The translations under genes and the position numbers were made by a program. The notes beneath the pieces are model-generated. The model was given only the letters and a program-made list of their open reading frames with translations, made no database searches and was not told where the DNA came from. This document shows, in pieces, positions 1 through 8,642 of a stretch of 64,000 bases of DNA. The stretch covers positions 14,533-78,532 of the forward strand of contig CBDDBX010000036.1 of the NCBI GenBank assembly GCA_965225955.1, written 5' to 3'. The DNA comes from CBDDBX01 sp965225955 (GTDB taxonomy: Bacteria > Acidobacteriota > Aminicenantia > UBA2199). Each line of letters opens with the position of its first letter. Position 1 is the first letter of the stretch.

Positions 1-170
1 GAAGCAGGGAAGAGCAGGGATTAAGTTGTTACGGAGAGGAGTTTGTTCCGGCAATTGAGTATGAAAATATCTGTGGTGTGCAGTTCCATCCTGAGAAGAG
101 CGGGAAATGTGGACTCAGGCTACTTGAAAACTGGATACGTTTCTACTTTAAAGGTGAAGAGAATGGATAA
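1..170 (+). CDS. hisH: HisH C-terminus (imidazole glycerol phosphate synthase glutaminase subunit), partial
   Basis: Only the last 55 codons are in the window (frame starting at base 3, stop TAA 168-170). They contain the glutamine amidotransferase signature CGVQFHPEKSG with the catalytic His-Pro-Glu triad end, preceded by a SCYGEEFVPAIEYEN-like stretch typical of HisH. HisH releases ammonia from glutamine and channels it to HisF. The stop overlaps the hisF start by 8 bp, so the two subunits are translationally coupled. The remainder lies upstream of the window. Confidence 0.9.
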   Translation, partial: SREEQGLSCYGEEFVPAIEYENICGVQFHPEKSGKCGLRLLENWIRFYFKGEENG

Positions 171-921
171 AAGAGTCAGGATTATACCTTGTCTGGATGT
201 TGATAATGGAAGAGTTGTTAAAGGAACACAGTTCAAAAACCTCTATGATGCCGGAGATCCTGTTGAACTGGCTGAATTCTATTATGTGAATGGTGCTGAT
301 GAAATTGTCTTTCTTGATATTGGAGCATCATGTAACAGCAGGAAAATCCTTATAGATGTTGTAAAGCAGGTGGCAGAAAAGGTTTTTGTACCTCTCACTG
401 TTGGGGGAGGTATATCTTCAATGGATGATATGGAGACTCTTTTTAAAGCCGGAGCAGATAAAATCTCCCTCTGCTCAGGGGCAGTAAAAGATCCGTCCAT
501 CCTCACAAAGGGAGCTCAAAGGTATGGTAATCAGGCAATTGTTCTTTCAGTAGACGCCGGAAGAGTTGATGGCAGCTGGAGAGTTTTTACTCATGGAGGA
601 AGGAGGGATTCAGGTCTTGATGCTGTAAAGTGGGCTGTGCAGGGAGTTGAACTGGGGGCAGGAGAGATTCTGCTGAACTCGATCGATATGGATGGAACCG
701 GTACGGGGTATGACATTGAACTTAACCGGACTATATCAGAGAAGGTTTCTGTCCCGGTAATAGCCTCTGGTGGTGCAGGTAGTGCAGAACATTTATGGCA
801 GGTAATTAATAGTGGAAAGGCAGATGCTGTATTGCTGGCATCCCTTCTACACAGAAAAGAGACAGATATTGTCACTGTAAAGAGATATCTGGATAGTAAA
901 GGAGTACTGGTAAGATGGTAG
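163..921 (+). CDS. hisF: Imidazole glycerol phosphate synthase cyclase subunit HisF
   Basis: This 252-residue (beta/alpha)8 barrel matches the usual HisF length. Reading from ATG 163 gives MDKRVRIIPCLDVDNGRVVKG, with the catalytic Asp in IPCLDVD; the frame is open further upstream, but that part overlaps hisH and has no homology. The second catalytic Asp sits in LNSIDMDGTGTGYD and the phosphate-binding glycines in VGGGI and ASGGAGS. HisF condenses PRFAR with ammonia to give imidazole glycerol phosphate and AICAR. It overlaps hisH upstream and the hisA fusion downstream (7 bp), so it sits inside a tightly packed his operon. Confidence 0.95.
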   Translation: MDKRVRIIPCLDVDNGRVVKGTQFKNLYDAGDPVELAEFYYVNGADEIVFLDIGASCNSRKILIDVVKQVAEKVFVPLTVGGGISSMDDMETLFKAGADKISLCSGAVKDPSILTKGAQRYGNQAIVLSVDAGRVDGSWRVFTHGGRRDSGLDAVKWAVQGVELGAGEILLNSIDMDGTGTGYDIELNRTISEKVSVPVIASGGAGSAEHLWQVINSGKADAVLLASLLHRKETDIVTVKRYLDSKGVLVRW

Positions 922-2168
922 TAGCAAGTATAGATTTAATTGATGGTAAAGCGGTTCAGCTGGAAAATGGTAAGAAGAGAGTTCTGGAAGTAAAAAACCC
1001 TCTTGCTCTTGCAGAAGAGTTCGATAAATATTGTGAAGTTGCAGTAATTGATCTTGATAGAGTATTTGGCAGAGGGGATAACCGTGAAACAGTGAAAAAG
1101 ATCTGTGGTATATGCAACTGCAGAGTTGGTGGTGGCATCCGTAGTGTTGAAGATGTTGAGGAGCTGATTTCCTGGGGAGCAGAAAAAGTTATAGTTGGAT
1201 CTGCGGCATTTAGAAATGGGTACATAAACTACCAGTTTCTTGATGAACTTAAAGAGAGATTTGGTACAGACCGGATAATGATTGCAGTTGATGCGGCTGG
1301 CAGAGATGTAGTCTGTAATGGGTGGAGAGATAGAACAGGATTTGATCTTTTTGAAGCTGCTGCTGTGTTTGAGCAATACAGTTCCGGCCTGCTATTCACA
1401 TCTACAGAGAAAGAGGGATTAATGAAAGGTGGGGACTTTGAAGCCATTAAAAAGTTCAGAGCAGGATACTCCGGCCCTTTAACTGTAGCAGGTGGTATAG
1501 CAAATATTGCTGAAGTCAGGGAAATAGCCGGATTAGGGGCAGATCTGCAACTTGGAATGGCTCTTTATACTAATAAAATAACTCTTAAAGAAGCTTTTAT
1601 AGAATCTCTGGACTGGAGCAAGGGACTTATACCTGTTACTACAACTGACAGAAGAGGGCAGGTACTAATGAATGCCTGGTGCTCAAAAGAATCCCTTGAG
1701 AAGAGCCTGGATTCAGGGAAAATGTGCTATTTTTCCAGATCCCGTAATGAATTGTGGACAAAAGGGGAAACTTCAGGCAACTTTCAGCAGATACAGAAGT
1801 TAAGAAGTGATTGTGACAGAGACTCCCTTCTTGTTCAGGTGGATCAGGTGGGAGTGGCTTGCCATAAAGGCAGTTACTCCTGTTATGGAGACAGAGAGTT
1901 TTCTTTTGAAGAGCTATATGATGTTATCGGTGATCGTCTGAGTAATTGTAGCCCGGGTTCGTATACATCTACTCTTGATGATAAGAAAGTCAGAGAGAAG
2001 ATAATGGAAGAAGCAGAAGAGGTTGTAACAGCAGAAGGAAGAGATGAAGTAGTGTGGGAAGTTGCAGATCTTCTCTATTTTACATTCGTTATGATGAACA
2101 GGGAAGGAGTTGTTATAAAAGACGTTCTCAATGAGTTGAGGAGAAGAAGGCGGGGAGGGGGAAAATGA
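915..2168 (+). CDS. hisA-hisIE: HisA-HisI-HisE trifunctional fusion protein
   Basis: One uninterrupted 417-codon frame joins three histidine enzymes. Residues 1 to about 232 are HisA (phosphoribosylformimino-AICAR isomerase: SIDLIDGKAVQL, RVGGGIRS, VAGGIA). Residues about 236-326 are HisI (PR-AMP cyclohydrolase: SRSRNELWTKGETSG, then CDRDSLL and ACHKGSYSC metal-binding cysteines). Residues about 330-412 are HisE (PR-ATP pyrophosphatase: GSYTSTL, EEAEEVV, EVADLLYF). The three activities are consecutive steps: HisE, then HisI, then HisA. HisI-HisE fusions are common; joining HisA in front is, to my knowledge, uncommon. The start overlaps hisF by 7 bp and the stop overlaps hisD by 4 bp (ATGA). 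Confidence 0.93.
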   Translation: MVVASIDLIDGKAVQLENGKKRVLEVKNPLALAEEFDKYCEVAVIDLDRVFGRGDNRETVKKICGICNCRVGGGIRSVEDVEELISWGAEKVIVGSAAFRNGYINYQFLDELKERFGTDRIMIAVDAAGRDVVCNGWRDRTGFDLFEAAAVFEQYSSGLLFTSTEKEGLMKGGDFEAIKKFRAGYSGPLTVAGGIANIAEVREIAGLGADLQLGMALYTNKITLKEAFIESLDWSKGLIPVTTTDRRGQVLMNAWCSKESLEKSLDSGKMCYFSRSRNELWTKGETSGNFQQIQKLRSDCDRDSLLVQVDQVGVACHKGSYSCYGDREFSFEELYDVIGDRLSNCSPGSYTSTLDDKKVREKIMEEAEEVVTAEGRDEVVWEVADLLYFTFVMMNREGVVIKDVLNELRRRRRGGGK

Positions 2169-3442
2169 GAATAGAATATCTCTCCTCTGCCAGAGCAGAA
2201 ACTGTTTCAGGAATAGCTGAAGATATCAGTTGCAGAGTGAAAGAAATCATTGACAGAGTGAAATCTGAAGGGGATAAGGCTCTGAGATATTATACAGAAC
2301 TATTTGATAAAACGAAGCCAGAGAGTTTCGCAATTCCTGAGAATAGGATTGTGGGGAGTATAGAAAAGATTGATAGTGAACTTCTTGAAGCTCTTAAACT
2401 CTCAGCTGAAAACATAAAATTTTTTGCAGAAGCCCAGAAACAGAGTATTTGTGACTTTGAGACAGGAAATATCGATGGAGTAGTTATGGGGCAGAGAGTG
2501 CTGCCTGTTGAGAGGGCGGCTATATATGTACCCGGTGGTAATTACCCTCTTGTTTCTTCCGTTCTTATGGGAGTGATTCCTGCTAAGGTAGCCGGGGTTA
2601 AAGAGGTAATTGTATTTACTCCTCCGGAAACCAATGGTGAAGTGTGTAATGAACTGCTGGCAGCTGGAGCTCTCTCCGGTGCAGATGCCATTTTTTCTGT
2701 AGGTGGTGCTCAGGCAATTGCTGCTGCTGCATGGGGTACAGAGACTATACCTCCAGTTGATTTTATAGCAGGGCCGGGGAATATATATGTAACGGAAGCC
2801 AAAAGGCAGGTTTTCGGAGGTGTAGGCATAGATTTTATAGCAGGGCCGTCGGAGATATATATTGTTGCAGATAATAGTGCAGATCCTTCGGTTGTTGCAG
2901 CGGATATGCTTGCTCAGGCAGAACACGATAGCGAAGCAGTTGCAGTTTGTGTAGTTTTTTCAGCATCTTATGCAGATCAGGTTAAAATGGAAGTTTATCG
3001 GCAGCTGGAAAAATTGTCTACTGCAGGTATTGCTTCTGAATCTCTTGAAAAGAACGGAAAGATCTTAATTGCTGAAACAATAGAAAGTGCTGCGGAGTTT
3101 ATAAACTCCTGTGCCCCCGAACATCTTGAATTAAATATAGAGAGACCTGAGCAGTATAGTGATCTTTTTACAAACTACGGCTCACTTTTCGTTGGTGGAT
3201 ATGCTGGAGAAGTCTTTGGAGACTATATTGCCGGAATAAATCACACCCTGCCAACAGCAGGAGCGGCCAGATATACAGGTGGACTTTCTGTAATGAATTT
3301 TCTCAAAGTTACTACAACTTTGAGGATGGACAGAAGAGCTGCTGCTGAGTTTGCAGGACCTTCCGCAACAATTGCAGAGTGTGAAGGACTCAAAGGTCAT
3401 GCCAATGCGGCCCGGCTTCGCTCAAAGAGTAATGCAGTTTAA
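2165..3442 (+). CDS. hisD: Histidinol dehydrogenase
   Basis: This 425-residue protein has the family's normal length and signatures: YVPGGNYPLVSSVLMGVIPA, the GPGNIYVTEAKR and GPSEIYIVAD stretches, the metal/substrate motif QAEHDSEA, and a C-terminal GAARYTGGLSVMNFLK. It oxidises histidinol to histidine in two NAD-dependent steps in the cytoplasm. The ATG overlaps the stop of the hisA-IE fusion. It is the last his gene here; hisB, hisC and hisG must lie elsewhere. Confidence 0.95.
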   Translation: MRIEYLSSARAETVSGIAEDISCRVKEIIDRVKSEGDKALRYYTELFDKTKPESFAIPENRIVGSIEKIDSELLEALKLSAENIKFFAEAQKQSICDFETGNIDGVVMGQRVLPVERAAIYVPGGNYPLVSSVLMGVIPAKVAGVKEVIVFTPPETNGEVCNELLAAGALSGADAIFSVGGAQAIAAAAWGTETIPPVDFIAGPGNIYVTEAKRQVFGGVGIDFIAGPSEIYIVADNSADPSVVAADMLAQAEHDSEAVAVCVVFSASYADQVKMEVYRQLEKLSTAGIASESLEKNGKILIAETIESAAEFINSCAPEHLELNIERPEQYSDLFTNYGSLFVGGYAGEVFGDYIAGINHTLPTAGAARYTGGLSVMNFLKVTTTLRMDRRAAAEFAGPSATIAECEGLKGHANAARLRSKSNAV

Positions 3443-3556
3443 TTAATGAGTATAAGAGCTGCGCCGTGGCAGGTTCGTTTCGTTCTGAGAGTCAATCGCG
3501 GGTATATAATGTGCTTGTTAAAAATATGTTAAAAGTAAAAAAAACGAAATTATGTA

Positions 3557-3585
3557 TTGAAACTTCAAGGGTCATAGTGTAAAAT
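3557..3585 (+). promoter_or_regulatory. Promoter for aroF-tyrA
   Basis: TTGAAA (3557-3562), a 17-bp spacer, then TAAAAT (3580-3585) form a good sigma-70-type promoter. It lies in the 329-bp gap between hisD and aroF and leaves a leader of roughly 180 nt. Upstream of it (3443-3556) I see only a further TATAAT at about 3500 without a convincing -35. Confidence 0.5.
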
Positions 3586-3605
3586 CCGTATTTAATAAGA
3601 GTGAT

Positions 3606-3713
3606 ATGGTGGATAGAAACAGTTTTTTTCTAAATGGTTGCATAATGGACGGCGTAGAACTACGCCGTTTCATTCACTATATTCTCTCTTATAATCATCG
3701 ATATTGTAGCTGA
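3606..3713 (+). CDS. Possible aromatic-rich leader peptide upstream of aroF
   Basis: This 35-codon ORF lies in the leader of the DAHP synthase gene. It starts ATG GTG GAT and ends TGA, with two consecutive Phe codons (7-8), another Phe (22) and three Tyr codons (25, 29, 33). Codons 15-21 form the strand of a perfect 9-bp inverted repeat. A leader peptide rich in the pathway's end products is the layout of translation-controlled attenuators such as pheL. There is only a weak AAGAG ribosome site and no obvious terminator T-run, so it may be a chance ORF. Confidence 0.25.
   Translation: MVDRNSFFLNGCIMDGVELRRFIHYILSYNHRYCS
3649..3668 (+). promoter_or_regulatory. Perfect hairpin in the aroF leader
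   Basis: ACGGCGTAG (3649-3657) pairs perfectly with CTACGCCGT (3660-3668) across a 2-nt centre. Only three T follow, so it is either a weak his-operon terminator or part of an attenuator in the aroF leader. Confidence 0.4.
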
Positions 3714-3771
3714 ATTCCCGGCAAACTAATTTAACACTTTATTTTAAAATCTATTTTCCAGGAGAAGATTA

Positions 3772-4791
3772 ATGATAGTTATTTTGCAGAATAATATTTC
3801 AGAAAAAGAGAGGAGCAATGTCCTCAAAAGACTTGAAGATAACGGTTTTCGTGTACATATATCTGAAGGCGTACAGAGAACAATTGTAGGGGTAATCGGA
3901 GTTACCAGGGAGTTTGATCTCAGGAAACTGAAAACCATGAAGGGAGTTGCTGATGTATACAGAATAACAGTTCCCTACAAACTGGCAGGCAGAGGTTTTC
4001 AGGAAGAAAATACAGTTGTTGAAGTTAAAGGACTCAGAATAGGAGGACCGGAACTTGTTATTATGGCTGGGCCATGCTCAATTGAGAGTGAGCAGCAGAT
4101 AAGAAGACTGGGAGAAGTTGTAAAAGAAGCTGGTACAGGGATATTGAGGGGAGGAGCCTTTAAACCCAGATCCAGTCCGTACTCATTTCAGGGACTGGGG
4201 GAGGATGGTCTGAAAATGATGAGATCTGTTGCTGATGACCTTGGACTTGTTACTGTAACTGAGGTAATGAGAATTGATCAGATTGATGTTGTCGGGAAAT
4301 ATGCAGATATTCTGCAGATAGGAGCCCGTAATATGCAGAATTTCGATCTTCTTAAAGAGGTGGGGTTAAGTAAAATTCCTGTGGTTCTGAAAAGAGGACT
4401 CTCTGCAACTATTGAAGAACTTCTGATGGCAGCTGAATATATTCTTGCTCAGGGAAATAAAAATGTAATTCTATGTGAAAGAGGTATCAGGACTTTTGAG
4501 AAATATACAAGGAATACCTTTGACATCTCTGCAATTCCGGTAATTAAAGAGCGGAGTCACCTGCCGATTATAGCTGATCCGTCTCATGCTACAGGATTAA
4601 GAGATCAGGTGGCCCCTATGGCTCGTGCAGCAGTTGCAGCAGGAGCTGATGGTATTATGGTTGAAGTACATAACGATCCTCTTAATGCAAAATCTGATGG
4701 GCCTCAGTCACTCTTTCCGGATCAGTATTCTGAACTTGTAGACAAGCTTGATCTTATTGCGAGAGCAATTGACAGGGAGATTCTGAGATGA
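3772..4791 (+). CDS. aroF: 3-deoxy-7-phosphoheptulonate (DAHP) synthase, type I beta with N-terminal ferredoxin-like/ACT regulatory domain
   Basis: This 339-residue protein matches the Thermotoga-type DAHP synthase length. Residues 1-68 are the ferredoxin-like regulatory domain that binds Phe/Tyr in that family. The catalytic barrel carries MAGPCSIES, RGGAFKPRSSPYSFQG, QIGARNMQNF, VLKRG, LCERGIRTFE and ADPSHATG, including the metal-binding Cys, His and Glu positions. It condenses PEP and erythrose 4-phosphate, the first step of aromatic amino acid synthesis. The ribosome site AGGAGA precedes ATG 3772. It overlaps tyrA by 4 bp, so both are co-expressed. Confidence 0.93.
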   Translation: MIVILQNNISEKERSNVLKRLEDNGFRVHISEGVQRTIVGVIGVTREFDLRKLKTMKGVADVYRITVPYKLAGRGFQEENTVVEVKGLRIGGPELVIMAGPCSIESEQQIRRLGEVVKEAGTGILRGGAFKPRSSPYSFQGLGEDGLKMMRSVADDLGLVTVTEVMRIDQIDVVGKYADILQIGARNMQNFDLLKEVGLSKIPVVLKRGLSATIEELLMAAEYILAQGNKNVILCERGIRTFEKYTRNTFDISAIPVIKERSHLPIIADPSHATGLRDQVAPMARAAVAAGADGIMVEVHNDPLNAKSDGPQSLFPDQYSELVDKLDLIARAIDREILR

Positions 4792-5612
4792 GATTCAGAA
4801 GTATTGCTGTAGCAGGACTGGGTTTAATGGGAGGTTCCCTGATAAAAGCAGTTAAGAAAGTTTATCCTGAGATTACAGCAGGAGCATGGGATATGGACGT
4901 TGTGCTTGATAAGGCTGCTGATGAAGGGGTTATTGATATAAAATATGACTCACTTATGGATCTTCTTGAAGCAGATCTTATCTTTCTGGCTCTGCCGGTT
5001 GATAAATCTGTTGCTGCATTTGAGCAGCTTATACCTGAACTGAAAGAGGGACAGGTGATTTCTGATCTCTGTAGTGTTAAAACCGTTTTTAAGAATCTAT
5101 GGGAGGAGAAGGGAAAGAGAGGAAGATATATTGGAGGCCATCCTATGGCTGGAAAAGAGGTGGGAGGGTATGAAGCTTCAGAGGCAGATATTTTCAGAGA
5201 TACTGTTTTTATAGTTACTGAAGATCGTGAGAAAGATGCCATAGACTATACTTCTCTTATCAGAAATATTGGTTGCAGACCTCTCTTTCTTGAAGCTGAA
5301 GAACACGATCGTGTAGTGGCAGGTGTAAGTCATCTCCCGCAGCTTATGGCTACAGCTCTGCTCAATACAACTGAAGAGAAATCAACGGCTTTTGTCGGGA
5401 AGGGCTTCATTGATATGACCAGAATTGCAGGAAGCAGTTTTGATATGTGGAAGTCTGTACTTCACAGTAACAGTAAAGAGGTTATAAAAGCTATTGATTC
5501 TGTTGTGGATGAGCTGAATATGATGAAAGATGCTCTGTATCATGGAGAATACAGGAAACTTGAGATGAGTTTCTGTAAATCTGAAAATATAAGAAATAGT
5601 ATGTCAACTTAA
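4788..5612 (+). CDS. tyrA: Prephenate dehydrogenase
   Basis: This 274-residue NAD(P)-dependent enzyme opens with the Rossmann motif GLGLMGGS, followed by an ALPVD loop, CSVKT, and the active-site GGHPMAGKE with the catalytic His. HDRVVAGVSHLPQ is the usual helix of the C-terminal domain. It converts prephenate to 4-hydroxyphenylpyruvate for tyrosine. No chorismate mutase or ACT domain is fused to it. It overlaps aroF (ATGA), giving a Tyr-directed two-gene operon; the Phe branch is at pheA (20 kb). Confidence 0.93.
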   Translation: MRFRSIAVAGLGLMGGSLIKAVKKVYPEITAGAWDMDVVLDKAADEGVIDIKYDSLMDLLEADLIFLALPVDKSVAAFEQLIPELKEGQVISDLCSVKTVFKNLWEEKGKRGRYIGGHPMAGKEVGGYEASEADIFRDTVFIVTEDREKDAIDYTSLIRNIGCRPLFLEAEEHDRVVAGVSHLPQLMATALLNTTEEKSTAFVGKGFIDMTRIAGSSFDMWKSVLHSNSKEVIKAIDSVVDELNMMKDALYHGEYRKLEMSFCKSENIRNSMST

Positions 5613-5642
5613 ACAAAAAAGGTTTTAAGACAATCTGAATAG

Positions 5643-5673
5643 AGGCTGTTTAAGGAGTTCCCGTAAACAGCCT
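5643..5673. terminator. Bidirectional terminator between tyrA and the AIM24-like gene
   Basis: AGGCTGTTTA (5643-5652) pairs with TAAACAGCCT (5664-5673), loop 11 nt. It lies between two convergent genes, with A/T runs on both sides. Confidence 0.7.
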
Positions 5674-5693
5674 TCGAAAAATTTTATAAAATA

Positions 5694-6488
5694 TCAGCTG
5701 TTATCGCCGTCAAGGAATCCACCAAGACTTCCAAGAATCGATCCTTCGCCTTTTCTTGATCCACCAGCTGATGGAGCATTTCTTATTATTCTGTCAGCAA
5801 GTCTTGAGAAAGGAAGACTCTGCAGATATACGGTACCTGTACCACTCAGAGTAGCCAGAAACATTCCTTCTCCACCAAAAAACATGGATTTCAGATTTCC
5901 TGCTCTCTGAATATCGTAATCAATTCCAGGAGAAAAAGCTACAATACAACCTGTATCGATTTTCAGTGTTTCATTGTTGAGTTCTTTCTTTATTACAGTA
6001 CCACCTGCATGAACAAAGGCCATTCCGTCACCTTTCAGTTTCTGAAGAATAAATCCTTCTCCACCAAAGAATCCTGCTCCGAGTCTTTTGTTAAATGCTA
6101 TTGTTACTTCTGTTCCAAGAGCAGCGCAGAGGAAGGCATCTTTCTGGCAGGTTAGTTCACCGCCTACTTCATCCATATTAACAGGAATGATTTTCCCCGG
6201 ATAAGGTGCAGCAAAGGCTACTCTCTTTTTTCCTATTCCTCTATTGGTGAAGTGAGTCATAAATATTGATTCACCTGTTATTGTTCTTTTGGCAGCTGAA
6301 AACAGTTTCCCCATCAGCCCTTCGTCAGGTTTGGAACCGTCACCCATTTTTGATTCAAAATCGATTCCTGTATCCATCCAGTTCATTGCGCCAGCTTCAG
6401 CAATAACTGTTTCTGATGGATCAAGCTCTACTTCTACAACCTGCATATCGTTTCCGAAAATTTCGTAATCCACTTCATGGCATCTCAT
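5694..6488 (-). CDS. TIGR00266/AIM24 family protein
   Basis: This 264-residue cytosolic protein has the AIM24/TIGR00266 pattern: VEVELDPSETVIAEAGAMNWMD near the N-terminus, a central GAGFFGGEGFILQKLKG, and GGEGMFLATLSGTGTVYLQSLP near the C-terminus. The family folds as a trimeric double-stranded beta-helix; its biochemical role is not established. A strong GGAGG ribosome site precedes ATG 6488. The C-terminus ends in a glycine/serine-rich tail. It runs convergent to tyrA and is followed by the shared terminator. Confidence 0.9.
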   Translation of the reverse strand: MRCHEVDYEIFGNDMQVVEVELDPSETVIAEAGAMNWMDTGIDFESKMGDGSKPDEGLMGKLFSAAKRTITGESIFMTHFTNRGIGKKRVAFAAPYPGKIIPVNMDEVGGELTCQKDAFLCAALGTEVTIAFNKRLGAGFFGGEGFILQKLKGDGMAFVHAGGTVIKKELNNETLKIDTGCIVAFSPGIDYDIQRAGNLKSMFFGGEGMFLATLSGTGTVYLQSLPFSRLADRIIRNAPSAGGSRKGEGSILGSLGGFLDGDNS

Positions 6489-6552
6489 GTGTATCCTCCT
6501 GCAGAAATTTTAGCATGACTGGAAAAAATTTTCTCCAGGTAAAAAGCAGAAA

Positions 6553-7494
6553 CTATTTTTTTCTTGAAATATATATGATAAAACCCATTATTCCCGGCAC
6601 TATCATTCCAAGTGTGTCGAGAAACGAGAAACTTACAGCATGAGCATAGCCGTAACCATAAGTTACAAAAAGTTTTGCTATTATGAATTCTTTCAGACCC
6701 ATTCCATTTGGAGGAGTAACAGGGAATGATAATGCCAGCGTAACAATAGGAATGATATAGAAGTATGGAGTCAGAGGTATATCTATGTTAAGAGCCAGGC
6801 CGATAAGATAGAAATGAATTATGACATTCAGCTGCAGAAGAACGCTGTAACCGGTTGCTTTAAGAAGGATTATTCTGTTACTGAGGGATTCCTGTATTGA
6901 TACGTGAAGTTTGTGGATTTTATTAAGGATTTTATTGAGAATAGCAATTTTTGTATTAAAACCAGCAAAGAAGTTGCCCGGCAGCACTCTCCATACAATA
7001 AAGAATACTATGAGAATTGCAACAAGTCCTGCAACAGGGTAGATAACCTGTGGAATATTCTTTACCAGATCAAATTTTACCAGCACTGCTACTAAAGCAA
7101 AAAGAATGAGTACAATTGCTCCACTCAATCTTTCTACAAAAACCACAGCAGCAGATTTTGCCATTCCCTTCTCAGTTTCTTTTGTATCGGATATTCTTAC
7201 AATATCTCCTCCGAATCTTGGAAGAAAAAGGTTGAAAAAGTTTGAAACAAGATAGGATTTTGACAAATCCCAGGTGGAATAACCTCCACTACCTTCGTTA
7301 AGAATCAGTTTCCACCTGACTGCGGAAAGATATATACCAAAGGCGTGCATTGAATATGATAATAAAAGAAGGGGGACTGAAGTGTCTTTGAGAACTTCAG
7401 CTATCTGGGTGAGGGATGTTTTATAGAGTATGATATAGCCTAGAATAAGCAACCCGGCTATCAGTTTTATTATATTTATCGCCTTTTTTTTCAT
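6553..7494 (-). CDS. UPF0104 / lysylphosphatidylglycerol synthase-type integral membrane protein
   Basis: This 313-residue protein has about eight membrane segments and the UPF0104 (LPG_synthase_TM) pattern: HAFGIYLSAVRWKLIL, a short SNFFNLFLPRFGGDIVR loop, VVFVERLSGAIVLI, and FPVTPPNGMGLKEFI near the C-terminus. It lacks the aminoacyl-transfer domain of MprF, so it is the stand-alone membrane type; proposed roles in lipid or polyprenyl-lipid flipping are inference. The ATG sits 6 nt after an extended -10 (TGATATAAT), so the mRNA probably has no leader. Confidence 0.85.
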   Translation of the reverse strand: MKKKAINIIKLIAGLLILGYIILYKTSLTQIAEVLKDTSVPLLLLSYSMHAFGIYLSAVRWKLILNEGSGGYSTWDLSKSYLVSNFFNLFLPRFGGDIVRISDTKETEKGMAKSAAVVFVERLSGAIVLILFALVAVLVKFDLVKNIPQVIYPVAGLVAILIVFFIVWRVLPGNFFAGFNTKIAILNKILNKIHKLHVSIQESLSNRIILLKATGYSVLLQLNVIIHFYLIGLALNIDIPLTPYFYIIPIVTLALSFPVTPPNGMGLKEFIIAKLFVTYGYGYAHAVSFSFLDTLGMIVPGIMGFIIYISRKK

Positions 7495-7500
7495 TAGAGA

Positions 7501-7509
7501 ATTATATCA
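7501..7509 (-). promoter_or_regulatory. Extended -10 for a leaderless transcript (gene 6553-7494)
   Basis: On the minus strand TGATATAAT is followed by TCTCTA and then the ATG. A start about 6-7 nt after the -10 puts transcription start at the A of ATG. No ribosome site is present. Confidence 0.6.
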
Positions 7510-7634
7510 GAAAAAGATGTTTTTTTATAAAAAACAGAACTAAAAGGGCTCTTATTTTCGTTTTCTGCTGAGTGACTGATCAACTGAAGGATTTAGCCAT
7601 ATCTCCTTCATGTAACCGATTTTAAAGGTAATTC

Positions 7635-7665
7635 AGGCAGGATCTGTGTGATCTTGATCCTGCCT
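7635..7665 (-). terminator. Terminator after the VDG-repeat gene
   Basis: AGGCAGGATC (7635-7644) pairs with GATCCTGCCT (7656-7665), loop 11 nt, just downstream of the stop at 7689 on the minus strand. The rest of 7510-7634 shows no gene. Confidence 0.6.
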
Positions 7666-7688
7666 TGTCTATTTTGTGTCTGGATGTC

Positions 7689-8588
7689 TTATTTTTTACT
7701 CAATCTGATGCTGCCATCCACTGTTCTCAGTGATATTTCAAATTCAGCATTCTCATTTGAAGCTCTCACTCTTCTGGAAGATCTCTTTTCCAGCGAATCG
7801 AAAGCTGACTCATCAATTCTTATACTACCATCAACTGAACTGGCCATAACCTTTACAGGAAAAGCACCGGGAATTATCACCCGGAGACTTCCGTCAACAG
7901 ATTTCATTCTGGAATCTCCTGAAAGTGTGCTGCCTGCAGCAAATTCAGCTGAGATATTTCCATCTACAGTTATAAGGCTCACTTTTTTCAGCATACCGGA
8001 AACTCTTATATTTCCATCAACTGAAGTATGACTTACCGGACCATTGAAGTTCTCAACAGTACAGTTGCCGTCAGTTGAAACTGAGTTCAGAGTACCAGTT
8101 GAAGCAACTACAGTTATATTTCCATCAACTGTTCTTAAAGCCATTCTGTTTTTTAGGCCTTTTCCATTTATATTTCCATCAACAGTCTTGATTTTAACAA
8201 CTATGCCTTCAGGTACAGAGAGGCGGGTATTGATTTTAACTTTTGCCCCAAAGAAAGAGGAGAAGATACCTGAACGCTTTTTGGGATACCTGATTTTTAT
8301 CTTTACTATACCATCTTCTACTTCATAAACAGGTTTAATTTCACTGAAGTATTTATATCTGTCTCTTTTGGAAGCATCTTTTGAAGATATCTCTTTTGTG
8401 AAAACAAATTTAATGTTTTTACTGTTACTCTTCTCCACTGTTACATTACCATCTATGTCAGTGAATATGAGTTTGGAGTTTTCGGTTGTTTCAAAACTCT
8501 TTTTGATAGTTTCGCTATTCTGTTCTGCAGAAAGAAGAACAGAAATCATGAGTGTGATAATTACTATGGATAATTTTTTTATAATCAT
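7689..8588 (-). CDS. Secreted DUF4097-type VDG-repeat protein
   Basis: The 299-residue product starts with a signal peptide (MIIKKLSIVIITLMISVLLSA) and then consists almost entirely of beta-strand repeats. Nine copies of a [TS][VI]DGN/S-type turn (DIDGNV, TVDGNI, STDGNC, SVDGSI and so on) recur about every 18-25 residues. This is the pattern of DUF4097/DUF4098 'putative adhesin' proteins, predicted right-handed beta-helices. It is exported to the periplasm or cell surface. The function is unknown; the repeats suggest a structural or adhesive role. A GGAGGG ribosome site precedes ATG 8588. It lies downstream of, and in the same direction as, the histidine kinase. Confidence 0.75.
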   Translation of the reverse strand: MIIKKLSIVIITLMISVLLSAEQNSETIKKSFETTENSKLIFTDIDGNVTVEKSNSKNIKFVFTKEISSKDASKRDRYKYFSEIKPVYEVEDGIVKIKIRYPKKRSGIFSSFFGAKVKINTRLSVPEGIVVKIKTVDGNINGKGLKNRMALRTVDGNITVVASTGTLNSVSTDGNCTVENFNGPVSHTSVDGNIRVSGMLKKVSLITVDGNISAEFAAGSTLSGDSRMKSVDGSLRVIIPGAFPVKVMASSVDGSIRIDESAFDSLEKRSSRRVRASNENAEFEISLRTVDGSIRLSKK

Positions 8589-8642
8589 TAATCCCTCCAG
8601 AGTTTAGTTAACGTGCAGGGAAAGAGAAATGTTCCTGTTATA

